A stretch of DNA of 64,000 nucleotides from Thermoplasmata archaeon (GCA_021802055.1 JAKAAY010000003.1:1-64000), one strand, 5' to 3'. Shown: positions 8,849 to 17,888, numbered from the stretch's first letter. Notes: generated by a model from the letters alone, not told the origin. Program-made: numbers and translations.

Positions 8849-9802
8849 ATGGCCGACAGTTTCGATTACGCCATCGAAGTCGTAAACCTTGTAAAGTCAT
8901 ACGATGGGGTAAGGAATGCCGTCGACGACGTGTCTTTTCAGATAAGACCGGGGGAGATATATGGCCTTCTGGGAAAAAACGGTGCTGGGAAGTCGACCAC
9001 AATCAAGACTCTTACCACATTGGTCCCGCCGACATCGGGAACGGCCACCATATTGGGAATGGATCTGAGGAAAAAATCCAGTCAGATCAGGAAGATTATC
9101 GGGGTGGTTCAGCAGGAGGAAGCCTTTGACTTTGCCACTGTTGAAAGAAATTTTCGCATTTATGGCATGCTATGGGAGGTCCCAAGTGACAAAGTGGAAT
9201 CAAGGTCAGAGGAGTTGATGGAACTCTTCAATTTGAAGGAGATCAGGAAAAGGAGGGCATTTGAACTATCCGGAGGCCAGAAAAAGCGACTTCAGGTGGC
9301 CAGGGAGTTCATTCATGATATGCAGGTGCTGTTTCTGGACGAACCCACGGCAGGCATGGACCCCATAATGAGACGAAGCGTCCTTGATTTTGTTATGGAA
9401 AAAGCGAAGGACGGTCTGACTGTGCTGTTCACAACGCAGATTCTGGAGGAAGCTGACTATGTGTGTGACAGAATAGGCATAATGGACCTGGGAAGAAAGG
9501 TAGCTGAGGGCACCTCATCTCAACTGAAGGAGAGATTCGGGTCTCTGAAAAAACTTGTACTCACAACAACAGAGAGGATACCAGAAGAATCCATCCCAAG
9601 GGTAAAGGAAATGCTTGCCGCAGTCCCATCCGTTACCCAGCATGAGGTCAGCGAGAGAGAAATCACAGTGATAGGGAAAAACATGGGAAAGACAGTGTAT
9701 TCTATCCTGTCCTCACTCTCTTTGCTTTCCATAGAAATCGATCAGGTAAATCTGGATGCGCCATCTCTTGACGATGTCTTTCTGGAGGTAGTCAAGAAAT
9801 GA
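8849..9802 (+). CDS. ABC-2 type exporter, ATP-binding subunit
   Basis: A 317-residue ATPase with Walker A (LLGKNGAGKST, near residue 45), signature LSGGQKKR near 143, and Walker B VLFLDEPTAGMDP near 165. A C-terminal extension of about 100 residues is typical of the DrrA/NatA drug or polyketide exporter class. It energises export through the membrane partner encoded next, whose ATG overlaps this stop by 4 bases (ATGA), so the two are co-translated. The substrate cannot be predicted. Confidence 0.92.
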   Translation: MADSFDYAIEVVNLVKSYDGVRNAVDDVSFQIRPGEIYGLLGKNGAGKSTTIKTLTTLVPPTSGTATILGMDLRKKSSQIRKIIGVVQQEEAFDFATVERNFRIYGMLWEVPSDKVESRSEELMELFNLKEIRKRRAFELSGGQKKRLQVAREFIHDMQVLFLDEPTAGMDPIMRRSVLDFVMEKAKDGLTVLFTTQILEEADYVCDRIGIMDLGRKVAEGTSSQLKERFGSLKKLVLTTTERIPEESIPRVKEMLAAVPSVTQHEVSEREITVIGKNMGKTVYSILSSLSLLSIEIDQVNLDAPSLDDVFLEVVKK

Positions 9803-10572
9803 GATTACCTGCCATGTTCAGACTTACTATCAGAAACGTGCTTGTCAACACCGACCCAGGAACGATGTTCTTCATGCTTGGTATACCGGCATTTTACCTG
9901 CTGGTGCTGGGAACCATGTTCCAGGGCCTCATCCCTGCATTCACAATCAATGGGGTAAAGACCTCCTATACAACATTTCTAGCCCCGGGAATAGTCGGCA
10001 TGCAGGCGTTCACTGCCGGAAACATTGGGGGAGGGATGCTCTGGGCTGACAGAAGATGGGGTATGTTTGAGCAGCTTCTGGTAGGACCATTCAGGAGGGC
10101 TGACTACCTCCTCGGAATCATGCTTGTTGCAGTATTTTTCTCCCTGGCCGGAAGCGGGATAATGATGATACTTGCAGTTTTCCTGGACGGGGCATTCAAC
10201 ATCACCATTATTGGTGGGCTCATCCTCGTTTCCATGCTGGTTATTGGATCTATTTTCTTCACCTCACTATTCTTAATTATCTCCGTTCTTGTTCGCACAA
10301 TGAACGCATACCAGACCATCACATTCCTGCTGTTCTTCCTGCTGGATTTTGCCAGCACTGCATTCTACCCAATAACTCCTGAGACCCCTGCAGCTCTCAG
10401 GCTTTTATCAAACTTCAACCCTCTCAGCTACATTGTGAATGTGGTAAGAGACTGCATGCTATACGGAGTCACATATTCTACCTGGGCATCCGCGGGTATC
10501 ATTACGCTGCTCACGGCAGTTTTTTTCTATCTTTCACTTGTGCTGTATAACAACGTGCACACCGGCCTCTAG
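9799..10572 (+). CDS. ABC-2 type exporter, permease subunit
   Basis: A 257-residue integral membrane protein with six predicted hydrophobic segments. It has the ABC-2 family pattern around the fourth and fifth helices, with FYPITPETPAALRLLSNFNP close to the usual 'P...P..l..l...nPlsy' motif before the last helix. It forms the transmembrane pore for the ATPase encoded immediately upstream, with which it overlaps by 4 bases. The likely role is export of a drug, lipid or antimicrobial (inference from the DrrAB-type pairing). Confidence 0.88.
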   Translation: MRLPAMFRLTIRNVLVNTDPGTMFFMLGIPAFYLLVLGTMFQGLIPAFTINGVKTSYTTFLAPGIVGMQAFTAGNIGGGMLWADRRWGMFEQLLVGPFRRADYLLGIMLVAVFFSLAGSGIMMILAVFLDGAFNITIIGGLILVSMLVIGSIFFTSLFLIISVLVRTMNAYQTITFLLFFLLDFASTAFYPITPETPAALRLLSNFNPLSYIVNVVRDCMLYGVTYSTWASAGIITLLTAVFFYLSLVLYNNVHTGL

Positions 10573-10797
10573 AGCAAGCACTATATGCCAGCGGCACTAT
10601 ACAGTTTTCAGGGAAATGAAATGCAGCGCTTTTGTAATTTCTATGGACTGAGTCCGGACTAAAATTATGAAACGGTGGGAAACATGAAAACACCTTAAGA
10701 TGTGAAGAATCAAGAAATGTTCATGACGGGCGAGCTCCAGAGGAAGTGGCTTAGTTGCATTGAAAATGATAAAAGATGGAAAAAGTGTTGGAGAACA

Positions 10798-10992
10798 TCA
10801 CTCCACCATGACTCTAACTTCCTCAAGTCTGACACAGTCGATCACAATAGTTCCCTTATGCCCACATTTAAGGCATCGGTAAGAGATCTGGGCAATGTGA
10901 TCATAGCTGATTTCCTCAGCCTGGGTACAGCCAATCTGCGTAGAGTTGCATGCTCCACACTTTAGTAAGATCTCTTCATTCTGGGCCTCCAT
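10798..10992 (-). CDS. small zinc-ribbon protein
   Basis: A 64-residue protein with two CxxC knuckles, LKCGACN near residue 11 and YRCLKCGHKG near residue 41, forming a classic zinc ribbon. Start chosen at ATG 10992 because GGAGGTG lies 7 bases upstream, a clear Shine-Dalgarno; the open frame extends further upstream without support. It lies 40 bases downstream of the DUF981-like membrane gene on the same strand and is probably its operon partner. Zinc ribbons of this size often bind nucleic acid or act as adaptors; the specific role is unknown. Confidence 0.75.
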   Translation of the reverse strand: MEAQNEEILLKCGACNSTQIGCTQAEEISYDHIAQISYRCLKCGHKGTIVIDCVRLEEVRVMVE

Positions 10993-11032
10993 TTTCTTCA
11001 CCTCCAAAAAAAGGAGACTGAGGGGATTAGCC

Positions 11033-11713
11033 CTACAGTCCTGGGGTCGAGGCAAAGGCGTGCAGGTGTTCAACCACAGCTGAATATCCTGTATACAGTG
11101 CCACTATTGCGCCTATAACGGCTGCAACAATGAAGAGAATTGCAAATATCTGGCTGATGGTTATGCCATGCATTGCAATTGCTGCGGCATCCTTCCCTGG
11201 TTTCTGTGTGTTCCTGATGCCATGCGTGCTGAGTACGGAAAGCTCCCTTGTGAAGTATGCTATGGGCATCAGAATGCCGCTAACTCCGGCACCCATATAC
11301 ATGCCCAGAAGAGCAAGAGGGGCGGAGGTCATTCCATAATTATATCCAGCGACTCCTGATACCAGTGCATAGATACCTGCAAAGAAGGCAAATATGCTGA
11401 CGAATCCAAGTCCAAGGTTCTTGACAAGGGAAATACCCCCCATCAGTGACACAAAGCCCAGAACTGCCATGGAATCTCCGAACAGGATGTTATATGCTCC
11501 CGTCATCGGCGCAGGCCACAGGAGGCTGTCAAACAGCCCATAAACAGTAAAATAGCCGCCTATGGCAAGCAGGAAGTATCCAAACTCCCTGTCAAGATTC
11601 GCGTAATCCTTTCTCAACACATACTTCGTTCCAGCATAGAAGGCCAGCCCCATCAGCAAAACGCCAAGGAGGGTCAGGTTCGCTGCCAGTGGATCAGTCA
11701 TTAGAACTGCCAT
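11033..11713 (-). CDS. multi-pass membrane protein, DUF981-like
   Basis: The 226-residue protein has about six or seven hydrophobic helices, with hallmarks YAGTKYVLRKDY near the N-terminus and LLAIGGYFTVYGLFDSLLWP after helix 2. These match my recollection of the DUF981 family found in Thermoplasmatales and Sulfolobales. The function of that family is unknown. The short leader contains GGTG before the ATG, with TATA-like GTTATAC near 11750. It is followed by the zinc-ribbon gene. Downstream of, and in the same direction as, the ribbon-helix-helix regulator gene, which might control it. Confidence 0.65.
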   Translation of the reverse strand: MAVLMTDPLAANLTLLGVLLMGLAFYAGTKYVLRKDYANLDREFGYFLLAIGGYFTVYGLFDSLLWPAPMTGAYNILFGDSMAVLGFVSLMGGISLVKNLGLGFVSIFAFFAGIYALVSGVAGYNYGMTSAPLALLGMYMGAGVSGILMPIAYFTRELSVLSTHGIRNTQKPGKDAAAIAMHGITISQIFAILFIVAAVIGAIVALYTGYSAVVEHLHAFASTPGL

Positions 11714-11781
11714 GTTAATTCACCGTGTCTAGAATCACTCAGTCGCGTATAACTGATCGCGCGCCCGTGTGCGCATGAATG

Positions 11782-11803
11782 CGCAAACAGGCGTCTGTTT
11801 GCG
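11782..11803. promoter_or_regulatory. perfect 9-bp inverted repeat (operator or terminator hairpin)
   Basis: CGCAAACAG and CTGTTTGCG are separated by GCGT. The repeat lies just past the stop of the ribbon-helix-helix gene and about 30 bases upstream of the TATA-like element of the DUF981 gene, both read on the minus strand. An additional TGCGCATGAATGCGCA repeat abuts it (11770-11785). It could end the upstream transcript or bind a regulator of the downstream gene. Confidence 0.45.
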
Positions 11804-11806
11804 ATT

Positions 11807-12367
11807 TTACTCTATGATCGCCTTAACGAGTCCCTCAAGGACATCAATGGAACTTATCTTCATGCCATAGGCTTCAATTACTCCCCTCAAACCTTCTGCG
11901 AGGCACTCCGACGAGCTCTTTCCGTATCCGGCCCCTGAAATGGTGATTTCCCATCTTCCGCTATCACCAACTACATGGAAATCGTCCAGAGGAAGTCTCT
12001 TCTTGAACCTCGTTACAAGTTTGGAAGCAGTATCTATGTTTCTGGCATAACTTCTGATGGCACTGCCGAAGACCTTGCCTGACTCATAGAAAAGCTTCAT
12101 TGTTTTCTCTCTGGAGTCCCTGACGGCCAGGGAAAGGATGCTGTCAAGCAATCTGAACGGTACCGGAACTGACCTCGCCGAAGCCATCAGTTCTGTGAAC
12201 ATTAGGAGATCTTCAACCTCGTCAATGTCCAGGCCTCTCTCGTGCATCTCGATGAACTGGTTGGTGGCTTCTGTAATCAACGAGCTTATGGTCTTCCCTC
12301 TCTTGTCAGCTTCGTCTGTTATGCGCTTAGCCATATCATTTGTCAGGGATATGTTCAGTCTGGCCAC
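11807..12367 (-). CDS. ribbon-helix-helix (CopG-type) transcriptional regulator
   Basis: The first 45 residues form a ribbon-helix-helix: MARLNISLTNDMAKRITDEA gives the beta strand and first helix, and GKTISSLITEATNQFI the second. The remaining 140 residues are an alpha/beta domain of unknown ligand, reading like a small sensor domain (SGRWEITISGAGYGKSSSEC). It probably binds DNA as a dimer. The GTG start at 12367 follows a TATA box by 24 bases, and a 7-bp perfect palindrome lies between the two, suggesting autoregulation. Many archaeal family members have NikR-like or unknown effectors; a metal site is not obvious here. Confidence 0.75.
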   Translation of the reverse strand: MARLNISLTNDMAKRITDEADKRGKTISSLITEATNQFIEMHERGLDIDEVEDLLMFTELMASARSVPVPFRLLDSILSLAVRDSREKTMKLFYESGKVFGSAIRSYARNIDTASKLVTRFKKRLPLDDFHVVGDSGRWEITISGAGYGKSSSECLAEGLRGVIEAYGMKISSIDVLEGLVKAIIE

Positions 12368-12387
12368 GTTTTCACAATCATGAAAAC
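12368..12387. promoter_or_regulatory. palindromic operator candidate at the RHH promoter
   Basis: GTTTTCA and TGAAAAC are separated by 6 bases and sit exactly between the TATA box and the GTG start of the ribbon-helix-helix gene, where a bound repressor would block initiation. Palindromes with about 13-bp half-site spacing suit a dimeric RHH protein. Confidence 0.5.
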
Positions 12388-12395
12388 ATATAAGA
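12388..12395 (-). promoter_or_regulatory. TATA box of the RHH regulator gene
   Basis: CTTATATG on the minus strand, about 24 bases before the GTG at 12367; supports a leaderless GTG start. Confidence 0.55.
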
Positions 12396-12482
12396 GTTTT
12401 TTACGGAAACGCGAGATGAAACGCATGAAGCTAAGGAATAATTTGGAATCTTAGGAAGCATCAGAAGAGGATCGGTGAAAGA

Positions 12483-12488
12483 TTTATA
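12483..12488 (+). promoter_or_regulatory. TATA box of the DUF998 gene
   Basis: TTTATA centred about 27 bases upstream of the ATG at 12513; leaderless arrangement. Confidence 0.55.
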
Positions 12489-12512
12489 CGCAAATCATAG
12501 TATTGTTCCATA

Positions 12513-13076
12513 ATGAACCGAGATGAGCTGGCTGGCAGCCTCCTATTTATAGGAACTTTCGTTTTTTCAATGGGTATTTTGGTCGCAGAGGCACTGTATT
12601 CCGGATATTCAATCTCAGGAAACTATATCAGCGACCTTGGAGTTGGATCCACTGCATACATATTCAACGGAACCATAATTCTGCTCGGCATATTGGTAAT
12701 CCTGTCTGCATACATTCTGCACCTTGAGCATAGAAAGGAATATTATCCGTATACACTCGTATTCCTTGGCATTGGCTCTCTTGCGGTTGGCCTGTTTCCT
12801 GAGACGACAGGTGCTGCACATCTTATCGCGGCACTTATTGCCTTCCTGTTCTCTGGAATCACGGATATCCTTGTGTTCAGGAGCGTCAGAGGGTTCTTCA
12901 AGCTCGCATCACCTGCGATCGGGATAATCGTCCTCGCGGCTCTGGTTCTCTACGTTGCAAAGGATTTCCTGGGGCTGGGAGTTGGAGGAATGGAGCGCAT
13001 GATCGTCTACCCCACCTTGCTTTGGGGGATGGCATTTTCCGGTTATCTTCTGAGCCAGGGGCAAGTTAAAAAATAG
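12513..13076 (+). CDS. DUF998-family membrane protein
   Basis: The 187-residue protein has six hydrophobic helices. The family signature after helix 1 is visible: SGNYISDLGVGSTAYIFNG, followed by ILLGILVILSAY. DUF998 proteins are found across archaea and bacteria and have no established biochemical role. The leaderless start is fixed by the TATA box 27 bases upstream. It stands alone between the divergent regulator gene and the symporter operon. Confidence 0.75.
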   Translation: MNRDELAGSLLFIGTFVFSMGILVAEALYSGYSISGNYISDLGVGSTAYIFNGTIILLGILVILSAYILHLEHRKEYYPYTLVFLGIGSLAVGLFPETTGAAHLIAALIAFLFSGITDILVFRSVRGFFKLASPAIGIIVLAALVLYVAKDFLGLGVGGMERMIVYPTLLWGMAFSGYLLSQGQVKK

Positions 13077-13216
13077 TCCCTGGCATCAATGCGCTCTTTC
13101 AAATAATACGAAATTGATTCGACATTTTATATTAATAAATTACCACTTTTTTGAAGCATATAAAAATACTATATCGATAATAGATGAACCTGGATAAAAA
13201 TCTAAATCATGATAAG

Positions 13217-13224
13217 TTTAAATA
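13217..13224 (+). promoter_or_regulatory. TATA box of the symporter operon
   Basis: TTTAAATA centred about 29 bases before the ATG at 13249. Confidence 0.5.
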
Positions 13225-13248
13225 TCGGAACCCAGTATATATTTTTCA

Positions 13249-13506
13249 ATGACCGAAACAAATAAAGTTTCCAACGAGTCAAAGAAGGGAGCCGACGTTT
13301 TTAGGGATAAGGTCATCGCAGCGCTGCTATTGCTGATACCCATGGTGGTATTTGCAGTGACTCCAATTTACAATTTTAGCAGCCCTGGCCTTTCTTTACT
13401 GGGCCTGACCTTCTTTTACTGGTTCCCGATACTGTGGCTTGCGATAACGGCAGTAATGTATTTTTTTGCCGCGATGCTGATCAATAGGATGGAAGGGGAG
13501 CATTAA
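13249..13506 (+). CDS. small membrane subunit of a solute:sodium symporter (DUF3311-like)
   Basis: The 85-residue protein has two hydrophobic helices (about 22-42 and 50-76) and a charged N-terminus. Its position directly before a sodium:solute symporter, with the stop and next ATG overlapping as TAATG, is the classic arrangement of DUF3311/YhdT-type small subunits with their SSS permease. It is probably required for assembly or activity of the transporter. Confidence 0.72.
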   Translation: MTETNKVSNESKKGADVFRDKVIAALLLLIPMVVFAVTPIYNFSSPGLSLLGLTFFYWFPILWLAITAVMYFFAAMLINRMEGEH

Positions 13507-15065
13507 TGGATAATGCTGTAGTGCTTGGAGTATTCCTGGCTCTCTTCGCAGTGTTCGTGATACTGGGGTTCTGGGCATCGCGATTCAGGCGCGGAGATCT
13601 GAGCGATCTTGGAGAATGGAGTCTTGCCGGAAGAAAGCTTGGGGTTTACCTTGCCTGGTTCCTGGTGGGCGCAGATCTGTATACAGCATATACCTTCATT
13701 GCAATACCTGAGTCGGTATACCTCCACGGCGCCATATACTATTTCGCCGTGCCATATGTGGGAATCGCATTTGGCGTGGCAATGATCACCATGCCGAGGA
13801 TGTGGAAGATAGCCAAGGACAAGAATTATGTTACTGCAGTTGACATGATCCATGATAAATTCAACAGCAGAACACTGGCACTGCTCATAGCTCTCACCGG
13901 CATAGTTGCTGAACTTCCGTACATTGCGCTTCAGATATACGGAATGCAGGCCGTCCTAATTGTTATGGTTGGTCAGTTGACGTCCTATGACGTTACACTA
14001 ATAACTGAGCTTTCACTGGTTCTTGCATTCATCATCCTTGCAGCCTTCACCTTCACTAGCGGACTCAGGGGAGCGACGATCACCGCAGTCATGAAGGATG
14101 CCATAATCCTTGGCACCGTAATTGTCGCGATCATCGCTATTCCCATTGCCCTGGGAGGGTTTGGTAAGGCCATATCGGCGTTCGCTAACGGGTCAAGCTA
14201 TCAGGTACCTCCATTCACGGGTTCCGGCTCACTTGCCCCTCTGTTGATGAATGCATTCATAAGTCTCTCAATAATGAGTGCACTGGCACTGTATCTGTAT
14301 CCCCACGCAATAAACGGGGTGCTGAGCATTGATTCCACCAAGAAAATAAGGCTGAGCACCGCTCTGCTACCTCTCTACGGAATAGGCCTCGCATTCCTCG
14401 CACTCTTCGGCGTCCTCATATATTCATCGCAGCCTGCACTGGCAATGGTAAAACTGTATGGACCGACCACGGTTGTACCCGCTTTAATCTATGTTGAATT
14501 TCCAGACTGGTTTGTTGGAATAGCTTTTCTGGGCATTTTCATAGGAGGTCTGGTTCCAGCTTCCATCATGGCGATTTCCCAGGCTAATCTGGCTGTAAGA
14601 AACGTTATCAAACCCTACTGGCCGAACATAGATCCGAAGATGGAGGCAAGGCTTGCGAAGTGGCTATCAGTCATATTCAAGTTCATTGCATTGGGATTCA
14701 TCTTTCTCATCTCTCCTACCTTCGCTCTCGGCCTGCAGCTCGTTGGTGGAATAATAATCCTTCAGACACTGCCTGCAATATTCCTGCCACTTTATACCGA
14801 CAGGCTCGAAAAGGTGCCGGTTGGAGTTGGCTGGGCAGCGGGACTTATTCTGGGAGTATACATGCTGTATGGGGCAAACTTTGTCCAGCACACCTATACA
14901 ACGATTTCAACTGTGCTGTTTGATTTCTCCACAGTATCATGGGTAGGCTTCCTCTACATTGCATTCGTTGCATTACTGCTGAACCTGCTTATAAGTGTTG
15001 GCGGATCATACCTCATGGGGATGATACATGGGTCAGCCAAGGGGGCTGCTGGGAAGTCAGACTGA
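13506..15065 (+). CDS. solute:sodium symporter (SSS family)
   Basis: At 519 residues with about 13 hydrophobic helices this is the normal size for SSS permeases, which couple organic solute uptake to Na+ (or H+ in acidophiles). Family features include FLVGADLYTAYTFIAIPE in helix 2, the TAVDMIHDKF loop and IFIGGLVPASIMAISQANL in the region near helix 8-9. The closest functional group, judging by the small upstream subunit, is the monocarboxylate/pantothenate type, but the substrate is unknown. Translationally coupled to the small subunit by TAATG. A T-rich terminator region follows. Confidence 0.85.
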   Translation: MDNAVVLGVFLALFAVFVILGFWASRFRRGDLSDLGEWSLAGRKLGVYLAWFLVGADLYTAYTFIAIPESVYLHGAIYYFAVPYVGIAFGVAMITMPRMWKIAKDKNYVTAVDMIHDKFNSRTLALLIALTGIVAELPYIALQIYGMQAVLIVMVGQLTSYDVTLITELSLVLAFIILAAFTFTSGLRGATITAVMKDAIILGTVIVAIIAIPIALGGFGKAISAFANGSSYQVPPFTGSGSLAPLLMNAFISLSIMSALALYLYPHAINGVLSIDSTKKIRLSTALLPLYGIGLAFLALFGVLIYSSQPALAMVKLYGPTTVVPALIYVEFPDWFVGIAFLGIFIGGLVPASIMAISQANLAVRNVIKPYWPNIDPKMEARLAKWLSVIFKFIALGFIFLISPTFALGLQLVGGIIILQTLPAIFLPLYTDRLEKVPVGVGWAAGLILGVYMLYGANFVQHTYTTISTVLFDFSTVSWVGFLYIAFVALLLNLLISVGGSYLMGMIHGSAKGAAGKSD

Positions 15066-15080
15066 GCCACTGGTTACCCT

Positions 15081-15116
15081 TATTTTTAATTTTTATTTTC
15101 TTTTTTTTTCTTTATT
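15081..15116 (+). terminator. T-rich transcription terminator
   Basis: Several runs of T (the longest 9 bases) begin about 15 bases after the symporter stop. T-tracts without a strong hairpin are typical archaeal terminators. Confidence 0.55.
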
Positions 15117-15467
15117 CCCAAGCAGAATGGATAATCATTATTTTTCACCACGAGCACCTCTAGGCAATTCCTTACTGAGGTTTTCTCGAAAATTTGCCGG
15201 TACTCTCTGGCATAGCCCCGTCTAGGCCAAACAGCAACCTCTGTAAGGCAGGCAAAACTTGGAATGGGTTTCATCGGTCCTGGATAAAGGCCGGATGGAG
15301 GGTTGTTATTTACCCTTTCATGAAGTTCTTGTCCACGCTCAAGCTTCCAGACAAGCACCTTTCTGGGTTTTGAGGCTTATTTTCAACAAGGCATATACGC
15401 CCTTAAGGAAGGCTTTATCAATCTCTCTGCAAAAAAGATTATTGGCAAAGATGTACATTGAGTTAGA
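15117..15467. other. intergenic stretch, no gene seen
   Basis: Only short unsupported frames are present between the symporter terminator and the SpoIIM-like gene. I see no repeat, RNA gene or clear promoter other than AT-rich sequence before 15468. Confidence 0.5.
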
Positions 15468-16175
15468 ATGAGTCATTCAACCTGGATGTCTAAAAACCTC
15501 AGTAATGCTATTCTCATTGCATTTGTAATTGAACTCTCCATATATGCCATTGTCTCGTCCATTTCACTCAGCAATCCTGTACTCCTCAACTCATTCAAGA
15601 GTCAACAAAATTCCATAGTTTCACAGACACCGCCCCTGATGTTTCTGAGCATCTTCTCCCACAACCTTCTGGTGGCCTCGCTTGAATTTATCCCGGTATT
15701 CGGGGCATTTCTATTTGTGGAATCTGCGGTGTCCACGGCAACCATAATATCTATCCAGGGGACTGCGACTGGTGTCCCCGGACTTGCACTCTTTTTGAGC
15801 CTGCTGCTCCTGCCTCATTCCTGGCTGGAACTTCCGGTCTATGCCATCGCCCTGATTGGAGGCATCTACCTGATATATTCTCTGCTGAAGGGGAAGAAGC
15901 ACTTCAGGGAAAACTTCACCAGGGCTTTGCTGTTATATATTTTTGCGTCCGCACAGCTAGCGGTGGCCGGTGCATTTGAGACTGCGGAAATCTACTTTGA
16001 GTTATCCTTCAACTATCCATACGATGTGCTATATCCCTTAATGATGTGGCTTCCTGCAATACCCGCGTTCTACCTTCTGATAAGATTATTCAGATATCTC
16101 ATGGCACTTCCATCTGAAATAGCACCGCAGATGCCCGGGGAAATGGAAGCACTCCAAAACGGCAGCCTGCCCTGA
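15468..16175 (+). CDS. SpoIIM / DUF95-family membrane protein
   Basis: The 235-residue protein has about five hydrophobic helices. The family hallmark after the first extracytoplasmic loop is present: FSHNLLVASLEFIPVFGAFL, and later LPHSWLELPVYAIALIGG. Archaeal members are not involved in sporulation; they are often linked to membrane remodelling or transport and their biochemical role is unknown. It is followed at a short distance by an acyl-CoA dehydrogenase gene that has its own promoter, so co-transcription is not required. Confidence 0.75.
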   Translation: MSHSTWMSKNLSNAILIAFVIELSIYAIVSSISLSNPVLLNSFKSQQNSIVSQTPPLMFLSIFSHNLLVASLEFIPVFGAFLFVESAVSTATIISIQGTATGVPGLALFLSLLLLPHSWLELPVYAIALIGGIYLIYSLLKGKKHFRENFTRALLLYIFASAQLAVAGAFETAEIYFELSFNYPYDVLYPLMMWLPAIPAFYLLIRLFRYLMALPSEIAPQMPGEMEALQNGSLP

Positions 16176-16211
16176 AAAGGTGAAAGCAAATAGTTGTGCC
16201 TGCATGAAGGC

Positions 16212-16222
16212 ATAAAATATAT
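16212..16222 (+). promoter_or_regulatory. TATA box of the acyl-CoA dehydrogenase gene
   Basis: ATAAAATATAT lies about 30 bases before the ATG at 16248, arguing for that start rather than an upstream in-frame ATG at 16194. Confidence 0.5.
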
Positions 16223-16247
16223 GGCATTCAGATGTGTCACTCAGCTA

Positions 16248-17888
16248 ATGTCGTCATCACCCTTTTCATTTCTATCAAGCATATATGGTAAAAACATTCT
16301 GGAACTGGACAGGCCTTTTAAAATGTTTTCCGCGTACTTCGGCCAGGATATAGAACAGCTCACTCCTCTGGGAAAGTATGCCGGCAGGGAACTGTATGAA
16401 CTTGCAGAGCACGTGGACAAGAGAGCAAGGCCGGAACTCATCATGTGGGGCATTGATGGCACAAGGGTAGATCGGGCATGGCTCGATCCGTCTGAGAAGT
16501 CTTCCCTCGAGAGACTTGTAGTCGATTTCGGGGTGAACCGCTACCCGTATGGCCAAAACAACTGGTTCCTGCATTTTGCCTCCATATACCTTATCTCAGA
16601 TCCAGGCATTGCCTGTGTTCTCACGGTAACGAATCAGACTGCATACGCGATCCATAAGTATGGGAACGCAGAACAGAAGAAGCTTATCCCGTCACTTACT
16701 GGAACTTCAGAAGACATTCGCTGGGGTGCAACCTGGTTCACTGAACTTCAGGGAGGCAGCGATCTGGGTTCCAACTCGGTTGGTGCGGAATTTCGCAATG
16801 GTACCTGGTATATCAGCGGCACAACGAAATATTTCTCAAGCGATGCGGGGCTTGCAGACTATGCTCTTGTTTCTGCAAGGCGTACTGGAGGAGGTGCTGG
16901 GGCCAAAGGACTATCGCTGTTTCTGGTACCTGAGTTTGATAGCAGTGGAAGCAGGAATTTCACCGTGAGAAGGCTGAAGGACAAGAGCGGGACAGCAAGC
17001 GTCCCCACAGGGGAAGTAGAATTTCACAACTCATCAGCCACGGCCATAGGCGAACCTGACAAGGGAATTTATTATATAATGGAGGATCTGATGGTATCCA
17101 GGCTTTCCAACGCATTCGGAGCTCTGGGAACCGCAAGAAAAGCCTATCTTGAGGCTTATTTCTATTCTATGAAGAGGGAAGCCTTCGGCAGGAAACTGAT
17201 TGATCATCCCCTGGTCAGAAGGGATCTCATGGAAATGGAGATCTATCTGGAAGGCACGCTTTTGCTGACGCTGCTTTCTGTAGATGCTTTCCAGAAGTCA
17301 TGGCAGGACACACCGCCCTATACGGAAAAATATCACATGGCAAGACTTCTTACCCATGTTTCGAAAAACCTCACGGCAGACATGGCATCATTTGTCACTC
17401 AGATGGCTATGGAGCTCCATGGAGGGGTTGGCTTTCTGAGGGAGTTCCCCATTGAGAGGCTTCACAGAGAGGCCCTTATAACTCCAATATGGGAAGGGCC
17501 AAGCAATATCCAGGCCCTGGACATGCTGGAATCAATGCAGAAGAAAGGCTCTCATCTTCCCCTTCTCAAGACGCTAGACAAAATGGGGAAAGACATTTCG
17601 GAAAACAGTGACACCTACCAGAAGGCAGTCTCTTCCATTAAGTCGGCAATAAGCAGGACAGAGAGGATGTCAAGCGAAGACGCTCAGTTTTTTGCCAAGG
17701 ACCTCCTTAATGCCATTGGACACGGAACAGTGGTTGTCCTGTTGCTGCATGCAGGTAACTTAAGGAAGGATGCGAGGCTGGTTTCGATGGCGGCATTGTA
17801 TTATACGAAGTTTGTAGAGAGAAAAACCTATGGTCTCATAGACCCCAAGGTTTGTGATTCTATAATTCGGATCGATGGAGTTGAATGA
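16248..17888 (+). CDS. acyl-CoA dehydrogenase family protein (AidB-like long form)
   Basis: The flavoprotein has 546 residues, longer than classical acyl-CoA dehydrogenases (about 380) and close to the AidB/long-chain subgroup. The FAD-binding central motif WFTELQGGSDLGSNSV lies near residue 162, MELHGGVGFLREFPIERLHR near 388, and the AidB-type ITPIWEGPSNIQALDML near 410. It would oxidise an acyl-CoA or act as an AidB-like flavoprotein; no ETF genes are nearby. Start chosen from the TATA box spacing. The downstream Lys/Ser-rich gene begins after its stop with its own promoter-like sequence. Confidence 0.85.
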   Translation: MSSSPFSFLSSIYGKNILELDRPFKMFSAYFGQDIEQLTPLGKYAGRELYELAEHVDKRARPELIMWGIDGTRVDRAWLDPSEKSSLERLVVDFGVNRYPYGQNNWFLHFASIYLISDPGIACVLTVTNQTAYAIHKYGNAEQKKLIPSLTGTSEDIRWGATWFTELQGGSDLGSNSVGAEFRNGTWYISGTTKYFSSDAGLADYALVSARRTGGGAGAKGLSLFLVPEFDSSGSRNFTVRRLKDKSGTASVPTGEVEFHNSSATAIGEPDKGIYYIMEDLMVSRLSNAFGALGTARKAYLEAYFYSMKREAFGRKLIDHPLVRRDLMEMEIYLEGTLLLTLLSVDAFQKSWQDTPPYTEKYHMARLLTHVSKNLTADMASFVTQMAMELHGGVGFLREFPIERLHREALITPIWEGPSNIQALDMLESMQKKGSHLPLLKTLDKMGKDISENSDTYQKAVSSIKSAISRTERMSSEDAQFFAKDLLNAIGHGTVVVLLLHAGNLRKDARLVSMAALYYTKFVERKTYGLIDPKVCDSIIRIDGVE

